From Cytophagales bacterium (lineage in GTDB: Bacteria > Bacteroidota > Bacteroidia > Cytophagales > Spirosomataceae): DNA of 9,185 bases. The stretch covers positions 1-9,185 of the forward strand of contig JABMMK010000384.1 of the NCBI GenBank assembly GCA_013205605.1, read 5' to 3'. Each line of letters opens with the position of its first letter. Positions within the stretch are counted from its first letter, which is position 1. The translations under genes and the position numbers were made by a program. The notes below the pieces were generated by a model that was given only the letters and a program-made list of their open reading frames with translations, did not search any database and was not told the origin of the DNA. Positions 1-5,519 of the stretch are shown in pieces.

Positions 1-230
1 ACACTAAAGATCAAACTTATGATGGCAATGATCTGCATGTATTGAATCAAGGACATTCGTAAACGTAAATTTCGAATCTGTTTCAAAATGGATTCAGCAG
101 GGTTCTGCTGAAACTTTTCATGCAAGCCTCGTATTAAAGAGGCCATCGACATAAATCGATTGGTAAAGGCGATCATCAACAATGAAACCGTTGAAAACAA
201 TAATGCGGGTGTTCCTATGCCTAGTTCCAT
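1..230 (-). CDS. DUF2721 family membrane protein (3' part outside window)
   Basis: The first 76 codons of a minus-strand gene, starting at the ATG at 230-228 and running off the left edge. The N-terminus (MELGIGTPALLFSTVSLLMI) continues into a segment with AFTNRF and SLIRGLH. This is the pattern I know for the DUF2721 family: a first membrane helix (about residues 7-24), then a conserved NRF...IR.LH stretch, a short charged linker rich in Q/K/R (about 40-60), and a second hydrophobic helix beginning near residue 62. The family is thought to be a small inner-membrane protein and its function is unknown. The start follows the pyrF stop after only 3 bases (TAA, ATT, ATG), so the two are almost certainly co-transcribed and probably translationally coupled. 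Family assignment rests on recalled motif similarity; the missing C-terminus cannot be judged. Confidence 0.75.
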   Translation of the reverse strand, partial: MELGIGTPALLFSTVSLLMIAFTNRFMSMASLIRGLHEKFQQNPAESILKQIRNLRLRMSLIQYMQIIAIISLIFS

Positions 231-233
231 AAT

Positions 234-1061
234 TTATTTTATCCAATATTGATCTAAATATGTACTCATCTCATCTTTCATCTTTTTTGCTTCTCTCGCC
301 GCAGAAACCGACGTGTCATCTCCCGCATATATGATGCCTCTAGATGAATTGACTAATAAACCTACCTTCGAATTCATGGCATGCTTAGCCACATCCTCCA
401 AACTTCCTCCTTGAGCGCCTACCCCAGGAACTAAAAAAAAGTGGTCTGGAGCTATCTGGCGAACATGTTTTAAATATTCCGTTCTTGTTGCGCCAATCAC
501 AAACATTAATTGGTCCGCCCCACCCCATTCCATCGCCTTCCGCATCACATTTTCATAAAGCGGTATGTTATTTTCATCGCGGAGCAATTGAAAATCTTCG
601 CTCCCTTGATTAGAAGTTAAAGCCAATAAAATCACCCACTTATCTTCAAAACTCAAAAATGGAGTCACCGAATCTTCTCCCATATAGGGTGCCACGGTAA
701 TGGAATCAAAATTAAACCCACTCGATTCAGGTTCAAAAAATGTCTGCGCATACTTCAACGCCGTATTTCCAATATCCCCACGCTTCGCATCCGCAATCGT
801 AAAAACATTTTTGGGAATATAATCCATCGTCTTCTGTAAACTTTCCCAACCTTTGGGCCCCAAAGCCTCATAAAAGGCAATATTGGGTTTATAAGCCACC
901 GCATATTTTTCTGTGGCGTCTATCACCGCTTTGTTAAAAGCAAAAATGGGATCCGATTCTTTTTGGAAATTTGATGGAATTAATCGAGGGTCAGAATCTA
1001 AGCCTACGCATAAAAATGAGCCCTTTGATTCGATTTGTTGAACTAATTGAATTGAATTCAT
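234..1061 (-). CDS. pyrF: Orotidine 5'-phosphate decarboxylase
   Basis: Catalyses the last step of de novo UMP synthesis, OMP to UMP plus CO2, in the cytosol. At 275 aa it has the length of the longer 'type 2' OMP decarboxylases rather than the roughly 230-240 aa E. coli type. Visible motifs are CVGLDSDP (18-25, substrate-binding Asp21), AYKPNIAFYE (56-65, Lys58), the catalytic DAKRGDIGNT (91-100, with Asp91, Lys93 and Asp96), VPGVGAQGG (211-219) and the phosphate-binding NSSRGIIYAG (238-247, Arg241). The ATG at 1061-1059 is the natural start because it lies just ahead of the conserved N-terminal strand; no Shine-Dalgarno site precedes it. It is divergent to rfbC and is followed after 3 bases by the DUF2721 gene. 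The other pyrimidine genes in the window, pyrR and pyrB, lie on the opposite strand beyond rfbC. Confidence 0.97.
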   Translation of the reverse strand: MNSIQLVQQIESKGSFLCVGLDSDPRLIPSNFQKESDPIFAFNKAVIDATEKYAVAYKPNIAFYEALGPKGWESLQKTMDYIPKNVFTIADAKRGDIGNTALKYAQTFFEPESSGFNFDSITVAPYMGEDSVTPFLSFEDKWVILLALTSNQGSEDFQLLRDENNIPLYENVMRKAMEWGGADQLMFVIGATRTEYLKHVRQIAPDHFFLVPGVGAQGGSLEDVAKHAMNSKVGLLVNSSRGIIYAGDDTSVSAAREAKKMKDEMSTYLDQYWIK

Positions 1062-1080
1062 GTCGTTTTGAAAAGAAGGC

Positions 1081-1112
1081 TTTGTATTAATGCCTAAATA
1101 TCAATAATTTTG
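1081..1112 (+). promoter_or_regulatory. Bacteroidota-type promoter for rfbC
   Basis: TTTG at 1081-1084 (-33 element) and TAATTTTG at 1105-1112 (an exact TAnnTTTG -7 element) are separated by 20 bp, within the spacing reported for the primary sigma factor of this phylum. Transcription would begin near 1116-1118, leaving a leader of roughly 57-59 nt before the rfbC ATG. It is the best-formed promoter in the window. Confidence 0.65.
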
Positions 1113-1115
1113 ACA

Positions 1116-1153
1116 CAAATAAAGGTCTTTCCTAAGCAAAATCAAATAAAGGT
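1116..1153. repeat. 11-bp direct repeat between pyrF and rfbC
   Basis: CAAATAAAGGT occurs at 1116-1126 and again at 1143-1153, exact and in the same orientation, start-to-start 27 bp. Both copies lie inside the 113-bp intergenic region between the divergent pyrF and rfbC starts. The first copy begins 4 bases after the rfbC -7 element, so it covers the expected transcription start. Placement suggests a possible operator with two binding sites, but the region is A-rich, so chance is not excluded. Confidence 0.45.
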
Positions 1154-1157
1154 TGGC

Positions 1158-1165
1158 CAAAATTA
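1158..1165 (-). promoter_or_regulatory. Candidate -7 element for pyrF (minus strand)
   Basis: Reading the minus strand from 1165 to 1158 gives TAATTTTG, an exact match to TAnnTTTG. A transcript from about 1153 would reach the pyrF ATG after a leader of about 90 nt. No TTG lies 17-23 bp further upstream on that strand, so the -33 half is missing or poor. If real, this promoter fires back across the rfbC promoter and both leaders overlap in antisense. It could be a chance match in AT-rich DNA. Confidence 0.3.
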
Positions 1166-1174
1166 CCTGATTCT

Positions 1175-1717
1175 ATGCAATTTATTAAACACCAACTCCC
1201 TGGAGTAATTGAATGCGTTCCAACGAAGTTTTTTGACGAAAGAGGACATTTTTACGAGTCTTACAACCAAAATTTATTTTCGGCCAACGGGATTTCAGAA
1301 AATTTTGTTCAAGATAATTACTCCTTTTCCATGGCTGGTGTTGTTCGCGGATTACATTTTCAAAAAGACCCCCATGCACAAGGCAAATTGGTACGCTGCA
1401 TGACGGGAAAAGTAATCGACGTGATTGTGGATCTACGCAAAAGTTCGCCGACCTTCGGTCAGCATGAAAAATACGAATTAGATGCGGATAAGGGCAATAT
1501 GCTCTATGTTCCTCCGGGATTTGCACATGGATTTATCGCTTTAGAAGAGACGATATTTGTCTATAAATGTACTGATTTTTGGAATAAAGGAGCTGAGTCA
1601 GGAATTCGTTGGAATGACCCTAATTTAGCCATTGATTGGACCCATGAAAAACCGATTATCTCAGATAAAGACCAGTTGTTACCTCTATTTGATTTAAACG
1701 AGACAATATTTAATTAA
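1175..1717 (+). CDS. rfbC: dTDP-4-dehydrorhamnose 3,5-epimerase
   Basis: A cupin-fold enzyme that epimerises C3 and C5 of dTDP-4-keto-6-deoxyglucose in dTDP-L-rhamnose synthesis, which supplies O-antigen and other surface glycans; cytosolic. The 180 aa length is standard. Family landmarks are all present: TKFFDERGHFYESY (17-30), VVRGLHFQ (56-63) with catalytic His61, QGKLVRCMTG (69-78) with the substrate-contacting Lys71, YVPPGFAHGF (111-120), and VYKCTDFW (129-136) with the probable catalytic Tyr130. The His and Tyr argue for a true RmlC-type epimerase rather than an isomerase-like relative. The ATG at 1175 is right at the start of homology. No rfbA, rfbB or rfbD partner is visible here; the gene sits alone between pyrF and pyrR with its own promoter, and pyrR begins 34 bases after its stop. 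Confidence 0.95.
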   Translation: MQFIKHQLPGVIECVPTKFFDERGHFYESYNQNLFSANGISENFVQDNYSFSMAGVVRGLHFQKDPHAQGKLVRCMTGKVIDVIVDLRKSSPTFGQHEKYELDADKGNMLYVPPGFAHGFIALEETIFVYKCTDFWNKGAESGIRWNDPNLAIDWTHEKPIISDKDQLLPLFDLNETIFN

Positions 1718-1720
1718 TAA

Positions 1721-1746
1721 TTGCTCAGAAAATTTTAATACCTTTG
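1721..1746 (+). promoter_or_regulatory. Promoter immediately before pyrR
   Basis: TACCTTTG at 1739-1746 is an exact TAnnTTTG -7 element, in the commonly seen context TACCTTTGCA. The nearest upstream TTG is at 1721-1723 with a 15-bp gap, shorter than the usual 17-23, so the -33 part is doubtful. The element ends 5 bases before the pyrR ATG at 1752, so transcription should start on or within a few bases of the start codon. Confidence 0.55.
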
Positions 1747-1751
1747 CAGCA

Positions 1752-2288
1752 ATGACTCGCAAGCTGATTTTATCAAGCCCATTGTTGGAAATAACCATCT
1801 CAAGGTTATGCCAAGAGCTCATTGAAAATCAAATAGACGGAACGGAGACTGTTATCTTAGGTTTACAACCTAGAGGCATCTATTTTGCAGAAAGGATTGC
1901 TGCTGAATTAAGCAAGCATTTAGAAAATCCCCCAGCATTAGGGAAAATAGACGCGACTTTCTATCGGGACGACTTCAGAAGAGGAGATCCATTATCCCCC
2001 AACTCAACCGAAATACCCTTTTTAGTCGAAAATAAACGCGTTATTTTAGTCGATGATGTGCTAGCCACTGGCCGAATGGTTCGAGCGGCCATGGATGCAT
2101 TAAACGCATTTGGCCGACCAGCCAAAGTGGAACTTTGCGTACTCATCGACCGGATTTATAGTCGAGACTTGCCCATTCACCCAGATTATGTAGGCAAAAA
2201 TGTCAATACGTTGACCACAGAAAAAGTGTTAGTGGAATGGACTGAACAAGGACATGAAGCAGATAAAATTTGGTTAATTACCCAATAA
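1752..2288 (+). CDS. pyrR: PyrR: pyrimidine operon regulator / uracil phosphoribosyltransferase
   Basis: PyrR proteins are type I phosphoribosyltransferase folds that convert uracil plus PRPP to UMP; in Bacillus they also bind pyr mRNA leaders to cause attenuation. The 178 aa length is normal. Motifs are LGLQPRGIYFAERIA (36-50), FYRDDFRRGDP (70-80), the PRPP loop VILVDDVLATGRM (97-109) and DLPIHPDYVGKNVNT (139-153). From memory of B. subtilis PyrR, the loop usually reads DDVLYTGRT, so Ala105 and Met109 differ, and an RNA-binding Arg (Arg146 there) aligns with His143; Arg138, Lys149 and Thr153 seem kept. The ATG at 1752 agrees with the conserved N-terminus (LLEITISRLCQELIE). It is followed 6 bases later by pyrB, forming an operon. 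There is no room for an attenuator upstream of either gene, so its role as an RNA-binding regulator here is uncertain. Confidence 0.93.
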   Translation: MTRKLILSSPLLEITISRLCQELIENQIDGTETVILGLQPRGIYFAERIAAELSKHLENPPALGKIDATFYRDDFRRGDPLSPNSTEIPFLVENKRVILVDDVLATGRMVRAAMDALNAFGRPAKVELCVLIDRIYSRDLPIHPDYVGKNVNTLTTEKVLVEWTEQGHEADKIWLITQ

Positions 2289-2294
2289 AGAAAT

Positions 2295-3212
2295 ATGTTA
2301 ACATCGCCACACTTATTAGGAATTAAAGATTTAGATGCCGAATCCATTGACCTAATTGTTAAAACGGCCAAGGAATTCAAAGAGGTCCTCAATCGGCCGA
2401 TTAAAAAAGTCCCTTCCCTACGTGATGTCACGATTGCTAATGTATTTTTCGAAAACTCGACACGTACCCGATTATCTTTTGAGCTAGCCGAAAAAAGATT
2501 ATCAGCCGATACGATCAATTTCTCCGCCTCTGGAAGTTCAGTTAAGAAAGGAGAAACCTTATTGGACACGGTCAACAACATTCTAGCGATGAAGGTGGAC
2601 ATGATTGTCATGCGACATGCAAGCCCTGGAGCACCCCATTATTTAGCCAAACACATTAAAGCAAACATCATCAATGCCGGTGACGGTACACACGAACATC
2701 CGACGCAAGCACTTTTAGATACCTATTCCCTACGCGAGAAATTCGGTGATTTAGCAGGTAAGAAAATAGCGATCATCGGCGATATCCTACACTCTCGAGT
2801 GGCACTTTCCAATATTTATGCCCTTAAAAAACAAGGGGCGGAAGTCCGACTTTGTGGCCCTAGCACGCTTATTCCGAAACATATTCAATCGTTAGGTGTC
2901 GAAGTTTCACATGATGTCAAAAGCACCTTAGCCTGGTGTGATGCCGCGAATGTGTTAAGGATACAATTGGAACGCCAACAAATTAAATACTTCCCAAGCT
3001 TGCGTGAATACGCACAAACATTCGGAATCACTCGGAAAATGCTGGATGAGCTACCCAAAGAAATCGTCTTGATGCACCCGGGTCCGATCAATCGCGGTGT
3101 GGAATTAAGCTCTGATGCGGCAGATTCGCCTCATTCGATCATCTTAGACCAAGTAGAAAATGGGGTGGCTATTCGAATGGCAGTGCTCTATTTACTTGCT
3201 TCCAGAGGCTAA
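2295..3212 (+). CDS. pyrB: Aspartate carbamoyltransferase, catalytic chain
   Basis: Joins carbamoyl phosphate and L-aspartate to form N-carbamoyl-L-aspartate, the committed step of pyrimidine synthesis; cytosolic. At 305 aa it is a normal catalytic chain. The carbamoyl-phosphate site is clear: FENSTRTRLSFELA (52-65) with STRTR at 55-59, the mobile-loop Lys85 in VKKGET, MRHAS (106-110), and HEHPTQALLDTYS (133-145) with HPTQ at 135-138. The aspartate-domain residues follow in LHSRVA (165-170), RIQLER (222-227) and HPGPINRGVE (261-270). The start is 6 bases after the pyrR stop, with an A-rich AAAGAAAT leader rather than a Shine-Dalgarno site. No pyrI regulatory chain or pyrC lies downstream, because the next gene runs in the opposite direction. 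Its last 21 bases overlap the end of the convergent GT9 gene. Confidence 0.97.
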   Translation: MLTSPHLLGIKDLDAESIDLIVKTAKEFKEVLNRPIKKVPSLRDVTIANVFFENSTRTRLSFELAEKRLSADTINFSASGSSVKKGETLLDTVNNILAMKVDMIVMRHASPGAPHYLAKHIKANIINAGDGTHEHPTQALLDTYSLREKFGDLAGKKIAIIGDILHSRVALSNIYALKKQGAEVRLCGPSTLIPKHIQSLGVEVSHDVKSTLAWCDAANVLRIQLERQQIKYFPSLREYAQTFGITRKMLDELPKEIVLMHPGPINRGVELSSDAADSPHSIILDQVENGVAIRMAVLYLLASRG

Positions 3213-4217
3213 AAAAGTCTGATAGGCTTGGAGCAATTCTTGCACGTCAATCGAATTTGCGCAATTAAAATGAATTTCTGGACATGATTTCTTTCCATGA
3301 TGCCCACAAGGCCTACATGCGAGTTTTTCCTTCACCTCAATGATTTTATTCTGTTCTGCCAAAGGCCCAAAGCCAAAAGCAGGTATCGTAGAACAAAAAA
3401 TAGCTACCGTTGGCGTATTCACGGCAGAACATATATGCAAAGGACCTGAATCATTCACGAAACTCATTTGGCTTTGTTGATATACAGCGATAGCCTCCTG
3501 TAAATTAAATCGACCACAGGTATTGCGGATGTGGCAACCCAATCCCGTGAAAGCTTGTTCAATTTCATCCGACAAATGTTTTTCAGCCGCAGAACCCATT
3601 AAGACTATTTCCTGATCTACAGGCAATAAACGAATAAATTCGATCCATTGGTGAACAGGAAATCGCTTGGTTTCCCACACCGAACCTGGAGAAATACAAA
3701 GGTATTTTTTAGGCTGCAAATCGACTGGAAAATTGTTTAAATAGCTAGCGTTCAAAAATGGCTTATGCACCTGGGTACCCAGCCATGAAGCCAGCAATTC
3801 AGTATTTCGTTCCGTTTCATGTTTTCCTTGGCCAAATTCATGCGGAACTTTTTCGTCGAAAAATAAGGAAAGCGGGTTTTTATCAAAACCGACAACTTTT
3901 TTGGCGCCGATGGAAATGCTTAAAAGGCCCATGCCAAAAAACCGTTGGGCTACAAAAACTTGGTCAAATTTTTCATTTGTGAAATCATTTCGCAAAGACC
4001 ACCAAGAATTCAATTTATTCCTTTTGTCATAAGTCCACACTTGGACTAAATGATCATATGGATAGGCTTTAAAAATGTCTTCCAATCCCTTCCTGACTAA
4101 TAAATGAACCAAGGTACTGGGTGATTCTAGGCGTATTTTCTCCAACAAAGAAGTAATCAGAACCGCATCTCCTAAAAAGGCAGTTTGAATAATTAATACC
4201 TTGGAGGCTTGAGACAT
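3192..4217 (-). CDS. GT9 family glycosyltransferase (ADP-heptose:LPS heptosyltransferase-like)
   Basis: A GT-B glycosyltransferase of the GT9 family, which transfers heptose or similar sugars to lipopolysaccharide core at the inner face of the cytoplasmic membrane. I place the start at the ATG at 4217-4215 (341 aa); a TTG codon just before it is also in frame, but ATG-SQASKVLIIQTAFLGD fits the family N-terminus. Seen in order are the N-terminal Rossmann strand KVLIIQTAFLGDAVL (6-20), with Asp17 at the catalytic-base position of heptosyltransferases; the nucleotide-sugar domain ISPGSVWETKRFP (175-187); and NDSGPLH (255-261) followed by CSAVNTPTVAIF. A C-terminal cysteine group (Cys301, 304, 312, 319 in CRPCGHHGKKSCP and after) is usual for this family. 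The exact sugar and acceptor cannot be read from sequence. The gene stands alone: convergent with pyrB, divergent from the M16 peptidase gene. Confidence 0.85.
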   Translation of the reverse strand: MSQASKVLIIQTAFLGDAVLITSLLEKIRLESPSTLVHLLVRKGLEDIFKAYPYDHLVQVWTYDKRNKLNSWWSLRNDFTNEKFDQVFVAQRFFGMGLLSISIGAKKVVGFDKNPLSLFFDEKVPHEFGQGKHETERNTELLASWLGTQVHKPFLNASYLNNFPVDLQPKKYLCISPGSVWETKRFPVHQWIEFIRLLPVDQEIVLMGSAAEKHLSDEIEQAFTGLGCHIRNTCGRFNLQEAIAVYQQSQMSFVNDSGPLHICSAVNTPTVAIFCSTIPAFGFGPLAEQNKIIEVKEKLACRPCGHHGKKSCPEIHFNCANSIDVQELLQAYQTFLASGSK

Positions 4218-4241
4218 CAAAGAAAAATGAGTGATTGGACA

Positions 4242-4259
4242 TAAAATTAATTAATTTTA
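4242..4259. promoter_or_regulatory. 18-bp perfect palindrome between divergent genes
   Basis: TAAAATTAATTAATTTTA reads the same on both strands over all 18 bases. Its centre (4250/4251) lies 33 bases from the GT9 ATG and 34 from the M16 ATG, nearly the exact middle of this 67-bp divergent spacer. Each half ends in TAATTTTA, one base from the TAnnTTTG -7 consensus, on opposite strands. It could be a shared operator or a two-way promoter core. The all-AT makeup makes chance more likely than for mixed sequence. Confidence 0.45.
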
Positions 4260-4284
4260 AGATCTTTTTGGTAAAAACCCCTTT

Positions 4285-5514
4285 ATGAATTCAATTCAAA
4301 TAAAAACATTAACGAATGGAATAACGATTGTACATCGCCAAGTGTTGCATACTGAAATTTCGCATGTGGGAATCATGTTAGACATCGGAAGTCGGGACGA
4401 ATTAGATTCAGAACAGGGATTAGCCCATTTTTGGGAACATTTAGCTTTTAAGGGGACTGAAAAAAAATCCAATATTCAGATCATTAACCGCCTAGATCTC
4501 ATCGGCGGGGAATTAAATGCCTATACCACCAAAGAAAAAATTTGTTTTCACGCCTCCATTTTAAACCCTTATTTCGAAAGGGCACTCGAGTTAATTACCG
4601 ATATAACCTTTCATTCTACGTTTCCTGAGAAAGAATTAGAGAAAGAAAGAAGCGTTATTTTAGAGGAAATGTCGATGTATTATGAGGCACCAGAAGATGC
4701 GATTCAAGATGATTTTGATGAATTATTATTCCCTAATCATCCCCTAGGAGTTAATATCTTAGGCACTCAAGAGACAGTTAAATCATTTACTCAGAGCCAT
4801 TTGCATCAGTTTATCAACCGAAATTTAGATACTTCGAGAATCGTTATTTCATCAATCGGTAAATTACCCCATGAGAAAGTTTTTGCATGGGCAGAAAAGC
4901 ATGCGGGAGGTATCAAAAGTAAAAAAGAGCATATAACTCGAATCATTCCCTCAGCGATGGTGCCTGTGGAAAAGATCACCAAAAGAGGCCTAACGCAATC
5001 CCATATTGCCATTGGGAAACAATCGTATGCCATTGAAAACCCCAACAGATTGGCTTTCTTCATGTTGATTAATTTATTAGGTGGCCCCAGCATGAACTCG
5101 CTCTTAAATGTGTCCGTCAGAGAAAGACACGGGCTGGTTTATTCCATTGAAGCTAATTTTACCAGCTATATGGATTCAGGTTTTTGGGCTATTTATTTCG
5201 GGACGGAGCCTAACCAGGTCAATAAGTCCATTCGATTAATTCATAAAGAATTTAACAAATTAAAAGACCGAGAACTTTCAGCATCCGCTTTAGTGAAAAT
5301 AAAATCACAATTGAAGGGCCAAATGGCCATGGCTGAAGAAAGTAATCTCAATTTCATGTTGATGATGGCTAAAAACCTATTAGACCGTGAAAAAATTGAG
5401 ACGCTGGAAGAGTTATTTGAGCAAATCGACTTAGTTACGGCTGGCCAATTGCAATCGTTGGCGACTGACATGTTGAATCCAGACCAATTGAGTTGCCTCA
5501 TTTTTGAACCTTAA
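4285..5514 (+). CDS. M16 family zinc metallopeptidase (insulinase/processing peptidase type)
   Basis: A 409 aa two-domain M16 peptidase, the size of one mitochondrial processing peptidase subunit. The N-terminal domain carries the inverted zinc motif HFWEH (48-52; ligands His48 and His52, catalytic Glu51) and the third ligand Glu128 in VILEEM, 76 residues on as expected. GGELNAYTTKE (74-84) is the conserved substrate-edge strand. The C-terminal domain has REXXGLVY-type residues at 279-286 (Arg279 and Tyr286, spaced seven apart as in active M16 enzymes). No signal peptide is visible (MNSIQIKTLTNGI), so a cytosolic location is likely. Substrate is unknown; relatives degrade or process peptides. 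All catalytic residues are present, so it is predicted active. The hemW start follows the stop by 5 bases. Start choice: this ATG puts the family's usual 'TLxNGxxIV' strand at residues 8-16. Confidence 0.92.
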   Translation: MNSIQIKTLTNGITIVHRQVLHTEISHVGIMLDIGSRDELDSEQGLAHFWEHLAFKGTEKKSNIQIINRLDLIGGELNAYTTKEKICFHASILNPYFERALELITDITFHSTFPEKELEKERSVILEEMSMYYEAPEDAIQDDFDELLFPNHPLGVNILGTQETVKSFTQSHLHQFINRNLDTSRIVISSIGKLPHEKVFAWAEKHAGGIKSKKEHITRIIPSAMVPVEKITKRGLTQSHIAIGKQSYAIENPNRLAFFMLINLLGGPSMNSLLNVSVRERHGLVYSIEANFTSYMDSGFWAIYFGTEPNQVNKSIRLIHKEFNKLKDRELSASALVKIKSQLKGQMAMAEESNLNFMLMMAKNLLDREKIETLEELFEQIDLVTAGQLQSLATDMLNPDQLSCLIFEP

Positions 5515-5519
5515 AGATC

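Noticed and set aside
1185..1526. 113-codon open frame on the minus strand inside rfbC.
   Set aside because: It lies wholly opposite a clear enzyme, its translation looks like no protein family, and it has no start context; an antisense shadow.
2186..2611. 141-codon minus-strand open frame across the pyrR-pyrB junction.
   Set aside because: It is antisense to two conserved genes and its composition (Ser/Thr/Asn rich, no motif) is typical of a shadow frame.
3196..3236. Inverted repeat with a bulge (TTGCT/AGCAA plus CCA/TGG) around the pyrB-GT9 overlap, as a possible bidirectional terminator.
   Set aside because: The loop is over 20 bases, the stem is bulged and no T-run follows on either strand.
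3258..3317. Cysteine/histidine group at the C-terminus of the GT9 enzyme, resembling a zinc finger.
   Set aside because: The C..C...H...C pattern there is commonly seen in GT9 heptosyltransferase relatives and is not a separate domain.
4285..4299. The M16 gene and pyrF begin with the same 15 bases (ATGAATTCAATTCAA).
   Set aside because: Both encode MNSIQ by unrelated families, the sequence is AT-rich, and similarity ends at once on both sides, so coincidence is the simplest reading.
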